Below, one piece after another: positions 1 through 9,914 of a DNA stretch of 64,000 bases; the first letter of the stretch is position 1; each line of letters opens with the position of its first letter. Source of the DNA: Chimaeribacter arupi (GTDB lineage: Bacteria > Pseudomonadota > Gammaproteobacteria > Enterobacterales > Enterobacteriaceae); assembly GCF_002858805.1 (NCBI RefSeq), contig NZ_PJZI01000004.1, forward strand, positions 115,645 to 179,644, given 5' to 3'. Made by a program: the position numbers and the translations under genes. Under the pieces are notes generated by a model that worked only from the letters and a program-made list of their open reading frames with translations, ran no database searches and was not told the DNA's origin.

Positions 1-127
1 ATTTCATCCATTCCACCCCTTTATAAGGAGAATATTTATCCAAGCGGTTAATTCATCAACGCGGAAAGCCGCAGGCTGGCGAAAATATGCCGGCCCGAAA
101 ACCTTTCAGACGCGCGTTTTTCTGCTG

Positions 128-1669
128 TTGCTGTTTACTTCAACCATCAGCCTTTTGGTGATGACCGGTTATTTCAGCCGTATGGAAAAAGAGCGGCTGC
201 ATTATCAGGTCGGCCAGCGTGCGCTGGTGCAGGCCCGGCAAATCGCCGCGATGCCCTCGCTGGCGGCAGCGGTGGCGCAGCAGGACACCGACGCCGTCAA
301 AACGCTGGCGACCCGGCTGCGCGCGCTGTCAGATGCTACCTACATCACCATCGGTGACAGCCGCGGCGTGCGGCTGTTCCACGTCGATGAGGAGAAAATC
401 GGCGCGCAGATGGAGGGCGGTGACAGCGGCCCGGCGCTGAAAGACGGCCGCAGTTACCTCTCTGAACGGCGCGGCTCACTGGGCACGTCGCTGCGCGGCA
501 AAGCCCCGGTACGCGCGGCGGATGGCCGGATCATCGGGATTGTGTCGGTGGGCTATACCCTGAGCCAGCTGGAGAGCTGGATCTGCCTGCAACGCCAGAC
601 GCTGCTGTTGCCGATGCTGTTGCTGCTGCTGTTCCTGCTGGTGTGCGCCTGGTGTTTTTCGCTGCATATCAAGCGGCAGATGCGCAGCCTGGAGCCGGAT
701 GCGCTGGCGCGGCTGCTGATCCAGCAGGAAGTGCTGTTCGAGTCGGTGTTCGAGGGGCTGATTGCCATCGACGCGGAGAACCGCATCACTGCCATCAATC
801 AGGCGGCGCGGCGGATGCTGGGGCTGGTGCAGCCGGTGCATCTGCTGATTGGCGAGCCGGTCCAGGAGATTGTGCACCCCGGCAGTTTTTTCCTGGATGC
901 ACCGGGGCAGGATAAAAAAGATGATATTGCCTCATTTAATAATGTGAAGGTGATTGCCAGCCGGATGAGCATTTGCATTAACGGCATCCCGCAGGGGTCG
1001 GTTATCAGCTTCCGTAATAAAGATGATATTAATACCCTGAGTCTGCAATTGAGCCAAATCCAGCAATATGCAGATAATTTACGCGCCATGCGCCATGAGC
1101 AAATTAATACGTTATCGACCCTGGCCGGGCTGCTGCATATAAAAGCCTATGATGATGCGGTGAACATGATTCAGGCGCAATCTGCGCGCCACCAGAAAAT
1201 AGTGGATTACGTGACGATGAATTTCCGGAATAACCCGCTGGCCGGGCTGTTAATCGGGAAATATTACCGCGCGCAGGAACTGGGTATTGAACTCATTTTC
1301 GACCCCGGCTGTGAGGTGGCGGAGTTGCCGGAGAGCCTGACGCACAACGAGTGGATCTCGATTGTCGGCAACCTGCTGGATAACGCCTTTATCGCCACGT
1401 TAAAGCAGCCCGGCAGCCCGCGGGTGGTGGAGTGTTACCTCAATGCGCAGGGGGAGGACGTGGTGCTGGAAGTGGCGGATCACGGCTGCGGCATCCCGGA
1501 GGCGATCCGTACGCGGATTTTCGAACGCGGCATCACCACCAGCACCTCCGGCGATCACGGCATCGGCCTGTGGCTGGTGGACAGTTATGTACGGCAGGCC
1601 GGGGGCACCATTTTCATTGATGACAATACGCCGACCGGCACCATTTTTACCCTGACAATCCCGTGGTGA
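128..1669 (+). CDS. citA: CitA/DpiB-type sensor histidine kinase (5' end unresolved)
   Basis: Membrane sensor kinase of the CitA/DpiB/DcuS family, which binds citrate or C4-dicarboxylates in the periplasm and phosphorylates the regulator encoded next. Visible parts: a first membrane helix at the very N-terminus; a periplasmic PAS-like domain containing GSLGTSLRGKAP, close to the family's ligand-site sequence; a second helix (about residues 155-178); a cytoplasmic PAS domain; an 'RHEQIN' phospho-acceptor segment; and an HATPase domain with NLLDNAF and GHGCGIP/GIGL-type boxes. Residue 128 is a TTG and gives a product about 30 residues short of relatives. The frame stays open back to base 2, with an AAGGAG at 25-30 but no in-frame ATG, GTG or TTG between them, so the true start may be a rare codon (ATC at 38) or lie outside the window. 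It is 14 bp from the regulator gene, so co-transcribed. Confidence 0.85.
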   Translation: MLFTSTISLLVMTGYFSRMEKERLHYQVGQRALVQARQIAAMPSLAAAVAQQDTDAVKTLATRLRALSDATYITIGDSRGVRLFHVDEEKIGAQMEGGDSGPALKDGRSYLSERRGSLGTSLRGKAPVRAADGRIIGIVSVGYTLSQLESWICLQRQTLLLPMLLLLLFLLVCAWCFSLHIKRQMRSLEPDALARLLIQQEVLFESVFEGLIAIDAENRITAINQAARRMLGLVQPVHLLIGEPVQEIVHPGSFFLDAPGQDKKDDIASFNNVKVIASRMSICINGIPQGSVISFRNKDDINTLSLQLSQIQQYADNLRAMRHEQINTLSTLAGLLHIKAYDDAVNMIQAQSARHQKIVDYVTMNFRNNPLAGLLIGKYYRAQELGIELIFDPGCEVAELPESLTHNEWISIVGNLLDNAFIATLKQPGSPRVVECYLNAQGEDVVLEVADHGCGIPEAIRTRIFERGITTSTSGDHGIGLWLVDSYVRQAGGTIFIDDNTPTGTIFTLTIPW

Positions 1670-1683
1670 GAAGAGGATGAATT

Positions 1684-2370
1684 ATGACGGTATTATCGCT
1701 GCTGATTGTTGAAGATGAGCCGCAACTGGCAGAGCTGCTGGCGGACTACATCAAACAACATTTTAATTTTCATATTGTGAGCATCGCCGGCACGCTGAAT
1801 GAGGCGCGGATGATTACCCGGCGCTATAAACCCCACCTGATCCTGCTGGATAATTTCCTGCCTGACGGGCGCGGCATTGAGCTTATCAAACATCTGGTCA
1901 ATGAGAACAGCACCAGCCGCGTGGTGTTCATCACGGCGGACAATGATATGGACACCATCAGTGAGGCAATCCGCCTCGGGGTGTTCGATTACCTGATAAA
2001 GCCGGTGCATTACCAGCGGCTGCACCATACCCTGAGCCGCTTCAGCCGTTATGTCAGTTCATTGCGCTCCAGCGAGCAGGCCAGCCAGCAGCATGTGGAC
2101 GCGCTGTTTAATATGCAGTCACGCGAATGGGCGGAGGAAGCGCCCGCACCGTTGCGCGGCATTGAGGGCAATACGCTGCAAAAAATCCGCGATTTGTTCA
2201 CCGGGGAGAGCAGCTACACCGCCGACAGCCTGGCGCGCCTGCTCGGCAGCAGCAAAACCACCGCCAGGCGCTATCTGGAGCATGGCGTGAAAGAGCGCTT
2301 CCTGGAGGCCGAAGTGGTGTATGGCCGGGTCGGCCGCCCGGAGCGGGTCTATCGCGCGCGCCGCGCCTGA
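1684..2370 (+). CDS. citB: CitB/DpiA-type response regulator
   Basis: Response regulator partner of the preceding kinase; family members activate citrate or dicarboxylate transport and fermentation genes. The receiver domain (residues 1-125) has the acidic pair in 'VEDE', the phospho-acceptor Asp in LLDNFLPDGRG, and the Lys of 'YLIKPV'. The C-terminal part (about 165-228) carries a helix-turn-helix with 'SSKTTARRYLEH' and ends in 'GRVGRPERVYR', as in E. coli DpiA (226 aa versus 228 here). The start is ATG with an AGAGGATG-like ribosome site overlapping the intergenic 14 bp. Any citrate lyase or transporter targets would lie upstream, outside the window. Confidence 0.9.
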   Translation: MTVLSLLIVEDEPQLAELLADYIKQHFNFHIVSIAGTLNEARMITRRYKPHLILLDNFLPDGRGIELIKHLVNENSTSRVVFITADNDMDTISEAIRLGVFDYLIKPVHYQRLHHTLSRFSRYVSSLRSSEQASQQHVDALFNMQSREWAEEAPAPLRGIEGNTLQKIRDLFTGESSYTADSLARLLGSSKTTARRYLEHGVKERFLEAEVVYGRVGRPERVYRARRA

Positions 2371-2379
2371 CGCCGCCAT

Positions 2380-2407
2380 AAAAAAAGGGTCTGCCGAGGC
2401 AGACCCT
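2380..2407. terminator. Intrinsic terminator between citB and ispH
   Basis: Stem GGGTCTGC (2387-2394) pairs with GCAGACCC (2399-2406) around a 4-nt loop. The run of A on the left becomes the U-tract for leftward transcription, so it chiefly ends the ribF-ispH operon; it may also stop citAB. Confidence 0.85.
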
Positions 2408-2429
2408 GTAGAACGCAGCAGGAGCCGGA

Positions 2430-3380
2430 TCAGTCGATCTGTTTTACATCCACCCGCAGCTCTTTCGGCACTTCAAACACGATGTTCTCTTCGCGGCCGC
2501 TCATCTCAATCGCCGCACCGCCGCCCAGCGCCTGCAGGCGTGTGATCACATCCTGCACCAGCACGTCCGGTGCGGACGCCCCGGCGGTAACGCCGATGCT
2601 CGCCGCGCCTTTCAGCCAGGCTTCCTGGATGTCGGCGGCGGAATCGATCAGATAGGCCTGTTTGCCCATGCGCTGCGCCAGCTCCGCCAGACGGTTGGAG
2701 TTGGAGGAGTTGCGCGACCCAACCACCAGCACCACGTCCGCGCCATCGGCCAGGTTGCGTACCGCTTCCTGACGGTTGGTGGTGGCGTAGCAGATGTCGT
2801 CCTTGCGCGGCCCGACAATCTTCGGGAAACGCGCACGCAGGGCGTCAATCACGTCAGACGTGTCATCCACCGACAGGGTGGTCTGCGTCATGAAGCAGAG
2901 GTTATCCTCATTTTTCACTTGCAGGGCGAACACGTCCGCCGGGGATTCCACCAGGTACATGCCCCCTTCCGGGTTGCTGTACTGGCCCATGGTGCCTTCC
3001 ACTTCCGGGTGGCCGGCATGGCCGATCAGGATAGCCTCGGTGCCTTTGCGGCTGGCGCGGGCCACTTCCATATGCACTTTGGTCACCAGCGGACAGGTGG
3101 CGTCAAACACCGTGAGGTCACGGCTGCGCGCTTCCGCCCGTACCGCCTGGGAGACGCCGTGCGCGGAGAAGATCAGGATCGAGCCGTCCGGCACTTCGCT
3201 GATCTGCTCGATAAACACCGCACCGCGGGCGCGCAGGCTGTCTACCACGTAGCGGTTGTGCACCACTTCGTGGCGCACGTAGATCGGCGCACCGTAGATC
3301 TCCAGCGCACGCTCCACAATGCTGATGGCGCGGTCAACGCCCGCGCAGAAGCCGCGTGGGTTAGCCAGCAGGATTTGCAT
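2430..3380 (-). CDS. ispH: 4-hydroxy-3-methylbut-2-enyl diphosphate reductase
   Basis: Last enzyme of the MEP isoprenoid pathway: an iron-sulfur protein converting HMBPP to IPP and DMAPP. The start [18 protein letters not shown] carries the first cluster cysteine (Cys12); the others lie in '[11 protein letters not shown]' and '[11 protein letters not shown]'. Active-site '[15 protein letters not shown]' and '[13 protein letters not shown]' are present. Length 316 aa equals E. coli IspH. A longer frame runs upstream, but the ATG at 3380 matches the family start and overlaps the 3' end of fkpB by 20 bp, which implies coupled translation in the operon. Confidence 0.97.
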   Translation of the reverse strand: MQILLANPRGFCAGVDRAISIVERALEIYGAPIYVRHEVVHNRYVVDSLRARGAVFIEQISEVPDGSILIFSAHGVSQAVRAEARSRDLTVFDATCPLVTKVHMEVARASRKGTEAILIGHAGHPEVEGTMGQYSNPEGGMYLVESPADVFALQVKNEDNLCFMTQTTLSVDDTSDVIDALRARFPKIVGPRKDDICYATTNRQEAVRNLADGADVVLVVGSRNSSNSNRLAELAQRMGKQAYLIDSAADIQEAWLKGAASIGVTAGASAPDVLVQDVITRLQALGGGAAIEMSGREENIVFEVPKELRVDVKQID

Positions 3381-3831
3381 CATTGGCCTCCAGATCCGGG
3401 TCAATCTCCAGCACGTCCAGATCAAAACTGATGTGCTGGCCGGCCAGCGGATGGTTGAAATCGACGGTGATCGACTCCTCCGCCACCTCACGCACCACGC
3501 CCGGCATTTCACTGCCGTCCATCGCGGTGAACATCATAATGGTGCCCACTTCCGGGATGCCGGTTTCAATGAAGTCACGGCGGGAAAAGAACTGGATCAG
3601 ATCCGGGCTTTTCTGGCCGAACGCCGACTCCGGCGACAGGGTAAAGGCGCGCTTGTCGCCGACCTGAAGGCCCAGCAGGTGCGCCTCCAGATCGTCAGAG
3701 AGGCTGCCGTCGCCCAGGCGGAACAGCGCCGGTTTGCCGTTGCCGCGGGTGGATTCCGCCACTGAGCCATCTTCCAGCGTCAGGGTAAAATGCACCAGCA
3801 CGGCGCTGTCAGGTTGAACATGGTCTGCCAT
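3361..3831 (-). CDS. fkpB: FKBP-type peptidyl-prolyl isomerase, SlpA-like
   Basis: Small cytoplasmic FKBP-type prolyl isomerase and chaperone of the FkpB (SlpA) family. The sequence shows the FKBP half-domain ([12 protein letters not shown]), the inserted-flap region, and '[11 protein letters not shown]' typical of the SlyD/FkpB branch. ATG at 3831 gives 156 aa; a TTG one codon upstream is also possible. The C-terminus has about seven extra residues (NDANPAG) beyond the E. coli end, and these codons create the 20-bp overlap with ispH. The gene lies 3 bp after lspA, inside the ribF-ileS-lspA-fkpB-ispH operon. Confidence 0.95.
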   Translation of the reverse strand: MADHVQPDSAVLVHFTLTLEDGSVAESTRGNGKPALFRLGDGSLSDDLEAHLLGLQVGDKRAFTLSPESAFGQKSPDLIQFFSRRDFIETGIPEVGTIMMFTAMDGSEMPGVVREVAEESITVDFNHPLAGQHISFDLDVLEIDPDLEANDANPAG

Positions 3832-3834
3832 CAA

Positions 3835-4350
3835 TTACCCCTTATTTCCGGCCGCAGCCTTGTCATCGGTGTTGGGGGCGATGAAGCCCTCCAGCACCAC
3901 CAGTGCCGCGCCGACACAGATGGCGGTGTCAGCGATGTTGAAGGTCGCGAAGTGCCAGTTGCCGATGTAGAAGTCCACGAAGTCCACCACAAAGCCATGC
4001 CACATGCGATCAAACAGGTTGCCGAGCGCCCCGCCGATAATCAGCGCATACGCGCAGTTGGCGATTTTCTTCTGCGCACGGGTGCGGTACATCATCACCA
4101 GCAGGGCCAGCGCGATGGCAATCGCGATACCTGCGAAGAACCAGCGCTGCCAGCCGCCTTTGTCCGCCAGGAAGCTGAACGCCGCGCCGTAGTTGCGCGC
4201 GTAGTGCAGGTTCAGGAACGGAAACAGCGGCTGCGTTTCGCCCAACATAAAGTGGTTCACAATCCACTGCTTGCTGCCGAGGTCAACGATCAAAACCACA
4301 ATCGTCAGCCACAGCCAGCGCAGTCCGGTTGAAAGTAACGGTTTACGCAT
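3835..4350 (-). CDS. lspA: Lipoprotein signal peptidase (signal peptidase II)
   Basis: Inner-membrane aspartic protease that cleaves signal peptides from prolipoproteins after diacylglyceryl modification. Four membrane segments are visible (about residues 11-28, 68-88, 96-112, 137-156). Catalytic aspartates are in 'GNLFDR' and 'FNIADTAIC'; the conserved 'NYGAAFS' loop is also present. Length 171 aa versus 164 in E. coli, the extra residues being at the hydrophilic C-terminus. The start overlaps the ileS stop by one base (TGATG), indicating translational coupling. Confidence 0.97.
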   Translation of the reverse strand: MRKPLLSTGLRWLWLTIVVLIVDLGSKQWIVNHFMLGETQPLFPFLNLHYARNYGAAFSFLADKGGWQRWFFAGIAIAIALALLVMMYRTRAQKKIANCAYALIIGGALGNLFDRMWHGFVVDFVDFYIGNWHFATFNIADTAICVGAALVVLEGFIAPNTDDKAAAGNKG

Positions 4351-7166
4351 CAGGCAAATTTACGCTCTTCGCCGTGACCGGCTACGTTGGTATAGCAGCG
4401 ACCGCAGATTTCTGCGTGCTCCGGGTTCTGGCCGACATCGGTGGTGAAGTGCCAGCAGCGCGGGCATTTTTCACCGTCCGCTTTCGCCAGGCCAATTTTC
4501 AGCCCTTTGAGTTGCTCGCTGGCCTGTGCATCGGCCGGGGCCTCCGCCAGCGGTGCCACGGTGGCCGCCGACGTCAGCAGCACGAAGCGCAGTTCCGCGC
4601 CCAGGCTGTGCAGTTTCGGTGCCAGGTCGTTGTCCGCATACAGCGTGATGGCCGCTTCCAGCGAGCCGCCGAGGCGTTTGTCCGCACGGGCCTGCTCAAT
4701 CACTTTGTTCACTTCGCCGCGCACTTTCAGCAGCTCAGCCCAGAAGGCGTCGCCCATCGGCTCGGCAGCGTCCAGCCCGAACAGGCCGTCGAACCACTCT
4801 TCGGTGAACACGTATTGCGCGCGTTTGCCCGGCAGGTAGCCCCAGATCTCATCCGCGGTGAAGGACATGATCGGTGCCATCCAGCGTACCAGCGCTTCCA
4901 CGATGTAGTAGAGCGCAGTCTGGCAGCTGCGGCGCGCCACGCTGTCGCTTTTCGCGGTGTACTGGCGGTCTTTGATGATGTCGAGGTAGAACGACCCCAT
5001 CTCCACCGAGCAGAACTGCATCAGGCGCTGCACCACTTCGTGGAAATCGTAACGGGCATACGCCTGTTCGATGTCCTGCTGGGCAGCCAGCGCACGGCCC
5101 ACCGCCCAGCGGTCCAGCACCACCATCTCTTCCGGGCTGACCATGTCAGTGTCCGGGTTGAAGCCGTTCAGGTTCGCCAGCAGGAAGCGGGCAGTGTTAC
5201 GGATACGGCGGTAGGAGTCCGCGGCGCGCTTCAGGATCTCGTCAGACACCGCGATCTCGCCGGTGTAGTCGGTTGATGCCACCCACAGGCGCAGGATGTC
5301 GCCGCCCAGTTTGTTCATCACGTCCTGCGGGGAGACGGTGTTGCCGATGGATTTGGACATCTTGCGGCCCTGACCATCCACGGTGAAGCCGTGGGTCAGC
5401 ACCTCTTTGTACGGCGCTTTGCCCTTCATCGCGGTGGAAATCATCAGCGATGACATAAACCAGCCGCGGTGCTGGTCGGAGCCTTCCAGGTACATGTCCG
5501 GCGTGTGGCCGTCAAATTCCGGGCGCGCATCCACGACAGAGAAACTGGTGGAGCCGGAGTCAAACCAGACGTCCAGCGTGTCCGGCACTTTCACGTAGTC
5601 TGCGGCGTCGTCACCCAGCAGCTCAGCCGGATCGAGATCCCACCAGGCCTGAATACCGTTCTCTTCAACGCGTTTCGCCACCTCTTCCATCAGCTCGATG
5701 GTGCGCGGGTGCAGCACTTCCGTCTCTTTATGGACGAACAGCGACATCGGCACGCCCCAGGTACGCTGGCGAGAGATACACCAGTCCGGGCGGTTGGCGA
5801 CCATGTTTTCGATACGCGCCTGGCCCCAGTCCGGGATCCACTGCACGCCTTTGATTTCGCCCAGCGACTGCTTACGCAGGCCGTGCTGATCCATGCTGAT
5901 GAACCATTGCGGCGTGGCGCGGAAGATGATCGGCGTTTTGTGACGCCAGCAGCACGGGTAGCTGTGGGTCAGTTTCTCAACGTGCAGCAGGGCGCCCTGC
6001 TCACGCAGCAAGTTAACGATCACATCGTTGGCTTTGAAGACGAACAGGCCGTCCAGCGCCGGGTAGGTGCCCGGCAGGTAGCAGCCGTTCGGGCCAACCG
6101 GGTTGGCGACTTCCAGGCCATATTTCTGGCCGATGACGTAGTCATCCGGGCCGTGGCCGGGTGCGGTGTGTACTGCACCGGTACCGGCGTCCAGCGTGAC
6201 GTGGTCGCCCAGGATGGCCGGGACGTCAAAGCCCAGGAACGGATGCCGGAAGCGCAGCAGCTCCAGATCCGCCCCTTTGCACTCGCCCAGCACCGTCCAG
6301 TCGGTGATGCCGGCGCGCTTCATCACGCTCGCAACCAGATCGGTCGCCAGGATCAGGCAGCGCCCTTCCACCTGCACCAGTTGGTAGGCGAATTCCGGGT
6401 TCAGGGAGATGGCGCGGTTGGCCGGCATGGTCCACGGGGTGGTCGTCCAGATAACCAGCGCCACCGGGCCGTTGAACTGCGTCACGCCAAATTTCGCGGC
6501 AACGCCTGCGGCGTCGGTGGCGTTGAACATCACGTCAATCGACGGCGAGGTTTTGTCGTAATACTCCACTTCCGCTTCCGCCAGCGAAGAGCCGCAATCG
6601 GTACACCAGTGCACCGGCTTCGCGCCTTTGTGCAGGTGGCCGTTGGCGATGATTTTACCCAGCGCACGGATAATGTTGGCTTCGGTGCCGAAATCCATCG
6701 TCAGGTAAGGACGATCCCAGTCGCCCAGCACGCCGAGGCGGATGAAATCCGCTTTCTGGCCGGCAACCTGTTCAGCGGCATATTTCCGGCACGCTTCACG
6801 GAATTCTGCCGCGGTGACTTTCTCACCCGGCTTGCCGATCAGCTGCTCGACTTTCAGTTCGATCGGCAGGCCGTGGCAGTCCCAGCCCGGTACATACGGC
6901 GAGTCATAACCGGCCATCCCTTTCGACTTGATAATAATGTCTTTGAGAATTTTGTTAACCGAGTGACCAATATGAATGCTGCCGTTCGCATACGGAGGGC
7001 CGTCATGCAGGATAAAGGTTTTTTTGCCCTTTTTGGCAGCACGAATCATCCCGTACAGATCCTGCTCATACCAGCGTTGCAGCATGCCAGGCTCGCGCTT
7101 GGCGAGATCGCCGCGCATCGGGAACCCTGTTTCCGGCAAATTCAGGGTATTTTTGTAGTCACTCAT
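4350..7166 (-). CDS. ileS: Isoleucyl-tRNA synthetase
   Basis: Class I aminoacyl-tRNA synthetase charging tRNA-Ile, with an editing domain that removes Val. Seen: the HIGH motif in [12 protein letters not shown] (His65-His68), the CP1 editing domain with '[12 protein letters not shown]', the catalytic loop '[10 protein letters not shown]' near residue 600, the anticodon-binding region, and a C-terminal zinc site built from CPRCW and CGRCY. Length 938 aa is identical to E. coli IleS. It is 32 bp downstream of ribF and overlaps lspA by one base, the standard enterobacterial operon. Confidence 0.98.
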   Translation of the reverse strand: MSDYKNTLNLPETGFPMRGDLAKREPGMLQRWYEQDLYGMIRAAKKGKKTFILHDGPPYANGSIHIGHSVNKILKDIIIKSKGMAGYDSPYVPGWDCHGLPIELKVEQLIGKPGEKVTAAEFREACRKYAAEQVAGQKADFIRLGVLGDWDRPYLTMDFGTEANIIRALGKIIANGHLHKGAKPVHWCTDCGSSLAEAEVEYYDKTSPSIDVMFNATDAAGVAAKFGVTQFNGPVALVIWTTTPWTMPANRAISLNPEFAYQLVQVEGRCLILATDLVASVMKRAGITDWTVLGECKGADLELLRFRHPFLGFDVPAILGDHVTLDAGTGAVHTAPGHGPDDYVIGQKYGLEVANPVGPNGCYLPGTYPALDGLFVFKANDVIVNLLREQGALLHVEKLTHSYPCCWRHKTPIIFRATPQWFISMDQHGLRKQSLGEIKGVQWIPDWGQARIENMVANRPDWCISRQRTWGVPMSLFVHKETEVLHPRTIELMEEVAKRVEENGIQAWWDLDPAELLGDDAADYVKVPDTLDVWFDSGSTSFSVVDARPEFDGHTPDMYLEGSDQHRGWFMSSLMISTAMKGKAPYKEVLTHGFTVDGQGRKMSKSIGNTVSPQDVMNKLGGDILRLWVASTDYTGEIAVSDEILKRAADSYRRIRNTARFLLANLNGFNPDTDMVSPEEMVVLDRWAVGRALAAQQDIEQAYARYDFHEVVQRLMQFCSVEMGSFYLDIIKDRQYTAKSDSVARRSCQTALYYIVEALVRWMAPIMSFTADEIWGYLPGKRAQYVFTEEWFDGLFGLDAAEPMGDAFWAELLKVRGEVNKVIEQARADKRLGGSLEAAITLYADNDLAPKLHSLGAELRFVLLTSAATVAPLAEAPADAQASEQLKGLKIGLAKADGEKCPRCWHFTTDVGQNPEHAEICGRCYTNVAGHGEERKFA

Positions 7167-7198
7167 CAGATTCTCGGTTCCGTTTTCGGCAAGAGAGG

Positions 7199-8137
7199 TT
7201 AAACCGGTGCCTTCAGCCCGAAATATTTCCGGGTAGTCACCACATCGTTGGCGATCTGCTGTTTCAATGCATCGAGTGAAGCAAACCGCTGTTCATTACG
7301 CACTTTGGCGCTCAATACTACTTCTATATGGCGCCCGTATAAGTCCATTGCAACATCCAGCAAGTGAACTTCCAGTTGCTGACGCACGCCCGACACGGTG
7401 GGGCGGGTGCCGATGTTGGCGACGCCGGGCAGCGGGGACGGCCCCAGGCCGTGCACCTGCACCGCATAGACGCCGCTGACCGGTGCCACCCGCCGTTTCA
7501 GCGGCAGGTTGGCAGTGGGGAAGCCAATGGTGCGGCCCAGGGCGTCGCCGTGTACCACCCGGCCGGAAATGCTGTAAGGATGGCCGAGCAGGCGCTCTGC
7601 CAGCCCCAGGTCATCATTTTTCAACGCGGTGCGGATGGCGGTGCTGCTGATGCGCAGGCCGCCCTCATGGAAGGTCGGCGTATTCTGTACGGTAAAGCCG
7701 TACTCCACCCCCGCCTTCTGCAACAGGGTGAAATCCCCCTGGCGGCCCGCCCCAAAGCGGAAGTCATCGCCTACGGTCAGGAACTTCACGCCCAGCTTTT
7801 CAATCAGCAACTGGGCGACAAACGCCTGGGCGCTCATGGCGGCGAAGCGCGGGTCGAACCGCACACAGAGCAGGTAATCGACCCCGGCCTCCGCCAGATA
7901 GCGGGCTTTGTCACGCAGGCGGGTCAGGCGCGCCGGTGCTTTGTCCGCCGCAAACAGCTCCAGCGGCTGCGGTTCAAACACCATCACCATCACCGGCAGC
8001 CCCAGCCGCCTGCCTTCATATTTCAACTGCTCCAGCAACGCCCGGTGGCCACGGTGCACGCCGTCAAAATTACCAATAGTGAGCACGCAACCGTGATGGC
8101 GCGCCCGAAGATTGTAAATGCCGCGAATAAGCTCCAT
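7199..8137 (-). CDS. ribF: Bifunctional riboflavin kinase / FAD synthetase
   Basis: Makes FMN from riboflavin and then FAD. The N-terminal adenylyltransferase domain has '[12 protein letters not shown]' (an HxGH-like nucleotide site) and 'RISSTAIR'. The C-terminal flavokinase domain (from about residue 185) has '[11 protein letters not shown]' and 'GVYAVQV'. Length 312 aa, as in E. coli (313). First gene of the operon leading to ispH; the ATG at 8137 is preceded by an AGCCTGCTATGGAG-like leader. Its promoter must lie in the 398-bp gap shared with rpsT. Confidence 0.97.
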   Translation of the reverse strand: MELIRGIYNLRARHHGCVLTIGNFDGVHRGHRALLEQLKYEGRRLGLPVMVMVFEPQPLELFAADKAPARLTRLRDKARYLAEAGVDYLLCVRFDPRFAAMSAQAFVAQLLIEKLGVKFLTVGDDFRFGAGRQGDFTLLQKAGVEYGFTVQNTPTFHEGGLRISSTAIRTALKNDDLGLAERLLGHPYSISGRVVHGDALGRTIGFPTANLPLKRRVAPVSGVYAVQVHGLGPSPLPGVANIGTRPTVSGVRQQLEVHLLDVAMDLYGRHIEVVLSAKVRNEQRFASLDALKQQIANDVVTTRKYFGLKAPV

Positions 8138-8459
8138 AGCAGGCTCAAGAGAGTGGAAATCGGCGGATTATACCTTGTACAGCCGTCAAGGTTAACCCGC
8201 GATTGGGGGTTTAGTATGATGTCCTACCATACCGGAGATATGCAGGCGGTAAAATCCTTTTGCTGCCGCCTGCCGTCAGGTTGCCGGTGAGCGGCTGAAT
8301 GTAAACAACCGGTTAGCCCTGTTTCTCAATCCTTTCTGCGTGCCGCGGCGAATTTTCGTGGGAAAGGCTGTATTCCCTGGGGCGAAGCTGTTAAAATCCT
8401 GCGCCATCACAACGTAACAAGTGCCGGCCGTACAAACGGCGCTTATTTGCACAAATCCA

Positions 8460-8488
8460 TTGACAAAAGAAGGCTAAAAGGGCATATT
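8460..8488 (+). promoter_or_regulatory. rpsT promoter
   Basis: Sigma70 promoter: TTGACA at 8460-8465, a 17-nt spacer, CATATT at 8483-8488, followed by a GC-rich discriminator (CCTCGGCC), typical of stringently controlled ribosomal genes. It lies about 50 bp upstream of the TTG start of rpsT. The remainder of the ribF-rpsT gap (8138-8459) shows no other element I can name. Confidence 0.8.
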
Positions 8489-8535
8489 CCTCGGCCTTTG
8501 AATTGTCCTCAATAGAATATTTTGGGAGTTGGACC

Positions 8536-8799
8536 TTGGCTAATATCAAATCAGCTAAGAAACGCGCCGTACAGTCAGAGAAGCGTCGCAAGCATAACGC
8601 AAGCCGTCGCTCTATGATGCGTACCTTCATCAAGAAGGTATACGCGGCTATCGCTACTGGCGATAAAGAAACTGCACTGAAAGCATTTAACGAAATGCAA
8701 CCGCTTGTGGACCGTCAGGCTTCTAAAGGCCTGATCCACAAAAACAAAGCTGCGCGTCATAAGTCAAACCTGATCGCGCAAATCAACGCAATGCAATAA
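8536..8799 (+). CDS. rpsT: 30S ribosomal protein S20
   Basis: Primary 16S rRNA-binding protein of the small subunit. The 87-aa product ([19 protein letters not shown] onward) is nearly identical to E. coli S20. The start is TTG at 8536, with GGGAG at 8524-8528 as ribosome-binding site. E. coli rpsT also uses UUG, part of its autogenous control. A frame beginning at 8503 would add 11 residues but is not supported by the family. Followed at once by a strong terminator. Confidence 0.97.
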   Translation: MANIKSAKKRAVQSEKRRKHNASRRSMMRTFIKKVYAAIATGDKETALKAFNEMQPLVDRQASKGLIHKNKAARHKSNLIAQINAMQ

Positions 8800-8826
8800 T
8801 CGCATTACGCTGTTTGCTTTGTTAAA

Positions 8827-8851
8827 GAAACCGGCCTTGGCCGGTTTTTTT
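8827..8851 (+). terminator. rpsT terminator
   Basis: AAACCGGC / GCCGGTTT stem with short loop followed by a T-run, 28 bp after the rpsT stop. Confidence 0.9.
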
Positions 8852-8868
8852 ACGTCTGCGTTACCTTG

Positions 8869-8895
8869 AAAAACCGGCTCACGCCGGTTTTTTTA
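8869..8895. terminator. Second hairpin, nhaR side (bidirectional)
   Basis: AAACCGGC (8871-8878), loop TCAC, GCCGGTTT (8883-8890), flanked by A-run and T-run, so functional in both directions. It lies 24 bp beyond the nhaR stop. Its arms repeat the sequence of the rpsT terminator 40 bp away. Confidence 0.85.
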
Positions 8896-8918
8896 TTTCT
8901 GCCACCGCAACGCCGGGC

Positions 8919-9863
8919 TTATGGCATCGGCGAGGAGACGTCAGCCAGCCGCTCGTCCTGCGGGTCGCGGTGGCTGAACAGCCCGGAGAAATCCGTGTGG
9001 CAGATGCGCTGCACTGCCGGGTGCTGAATCATCCGCTCGGCGAAAATCACGTGATACTCCTCTTTCACCGAATCGACCTGCCCCAGCTGATGCACCTGCA
9101 TCATGCCCTGCATGTCCGCCGCATACAGCGCCGGTGCCACAAAAATGGCATTGTTACGCCGGCCAAATGCCGCCATCAGTGCCGCATCATCAAACTCACC
9201 CAGGATTTCCGGCTGGATGCCCTGCGAGCTGAACCAGTTGAGCAACGTGCGCCCAAGCATCGAACGGCGGCCGGGGATCAACAGCTTACGGTGCCGCAGG
9301 CAGTCCGGGAAGGGCTGGGGCGGCAGCGGTGCCGCGCAATAGAAGCCCACTGCGCACTCCCCCAGCTTCAGGGAAAACAGCCCCGCCTGCTGGCTGGAAT
9401 CCACCGGACAATCCGACAGGATCATGTCGAGTTTGTGCTGGCTCAGCTGCTCCAGCAGCAATTCATGGGTTGATTCATAACAGCGCAGGTGAATCTGGCC
9501 CTCCTCCGCCACCGCCGTTTCCAGCACCCGGCTGACCAGCCGCTTGGAGAGCGCATCCGCCACGCCGACATCAAACAGCAGGCTCGACTCTTTGCGGTAG
9601 TTGACGATATCCAGCATCTCCTGGCTGAGCATAAACATCTTGTCCGCATAGCGGAACACCAGTTGCCCCAGTTCAGACGGCACCAGCCCGCGCCCCTGCC
9701 GTTTGAACAGTTTGCCGTTCAGCCGCTCTTCCAGTGCTTTGATCTGGCCGGTGATGGTCTGGGGGGTCAGAAACAGTGCCTCCGCCGCCCCGGCCACCGA
9801 CCCGGCTTTGCAGACATGCCAGAAATAGTAGAGATGGTTAAAGTTAAGATGAGACATACGCAT
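8919..9863 (-). CDS. nhaR: LysR-type activator of nhaA
   Basis: LysR-family regulator that senses Na+ and activates nhaA; in E. coli it also affects osmC and pga. The N-terminal winged helix-turn-helix reads '[21 protein letters not shown]', almost identical to E. coli NhaR, and the effector domain keeps '[18 protein letters not shown]'. Length 314 aa (E. coli 301), the extra being a C-terminal tail after 'FSGLFSHRD'. ATG at 9863 or a second Met two codons later (9857, MSHLNFNHL) could start translation. Located 51 bp after nhaA on the same strand, as in E. coli. Confidence 0.95.
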   Translation of the reverse strand: MRMSHLNFNHLYYFWHVCKAGSVAGAAEALFLTPQTITGQIKALEERLNGKLFKRQGRGLVPSELGQLVFRYADKMFMLSQEMLDIVNYRKESSLLFDVGVADALSKRLVSRVLETAVAEEGQIHLRCYESTHELLLEQLSQHKLDMILSDCPVDSSQQAGLFSLKLGECAVGFYCAAPLPPQPFPDCLRHRKLLIPGRRSMLGRTLLNWFSSQGIQPEILGEFDDAALMAAFGRRNNAIFVAPALYAADMQGMMQVHQLGQVDSVKEEYHVIFAERMIQHPAVQRICHTDFSGLFSHRDPQDERLADVSSPMP

Positions 9864-9914
9864 GATAAAGCCTCACAACCGGCAGACGTTCCTGTCTGCC
9901 GGATAATGCCCGGA

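Noticed and set aside
4329..7202. Long frames on the strand opposite ileS (for example 5469-7202)
   Set aside because: They are GC-rich shadow frames of ileS with no domain sense; ileS is certain.
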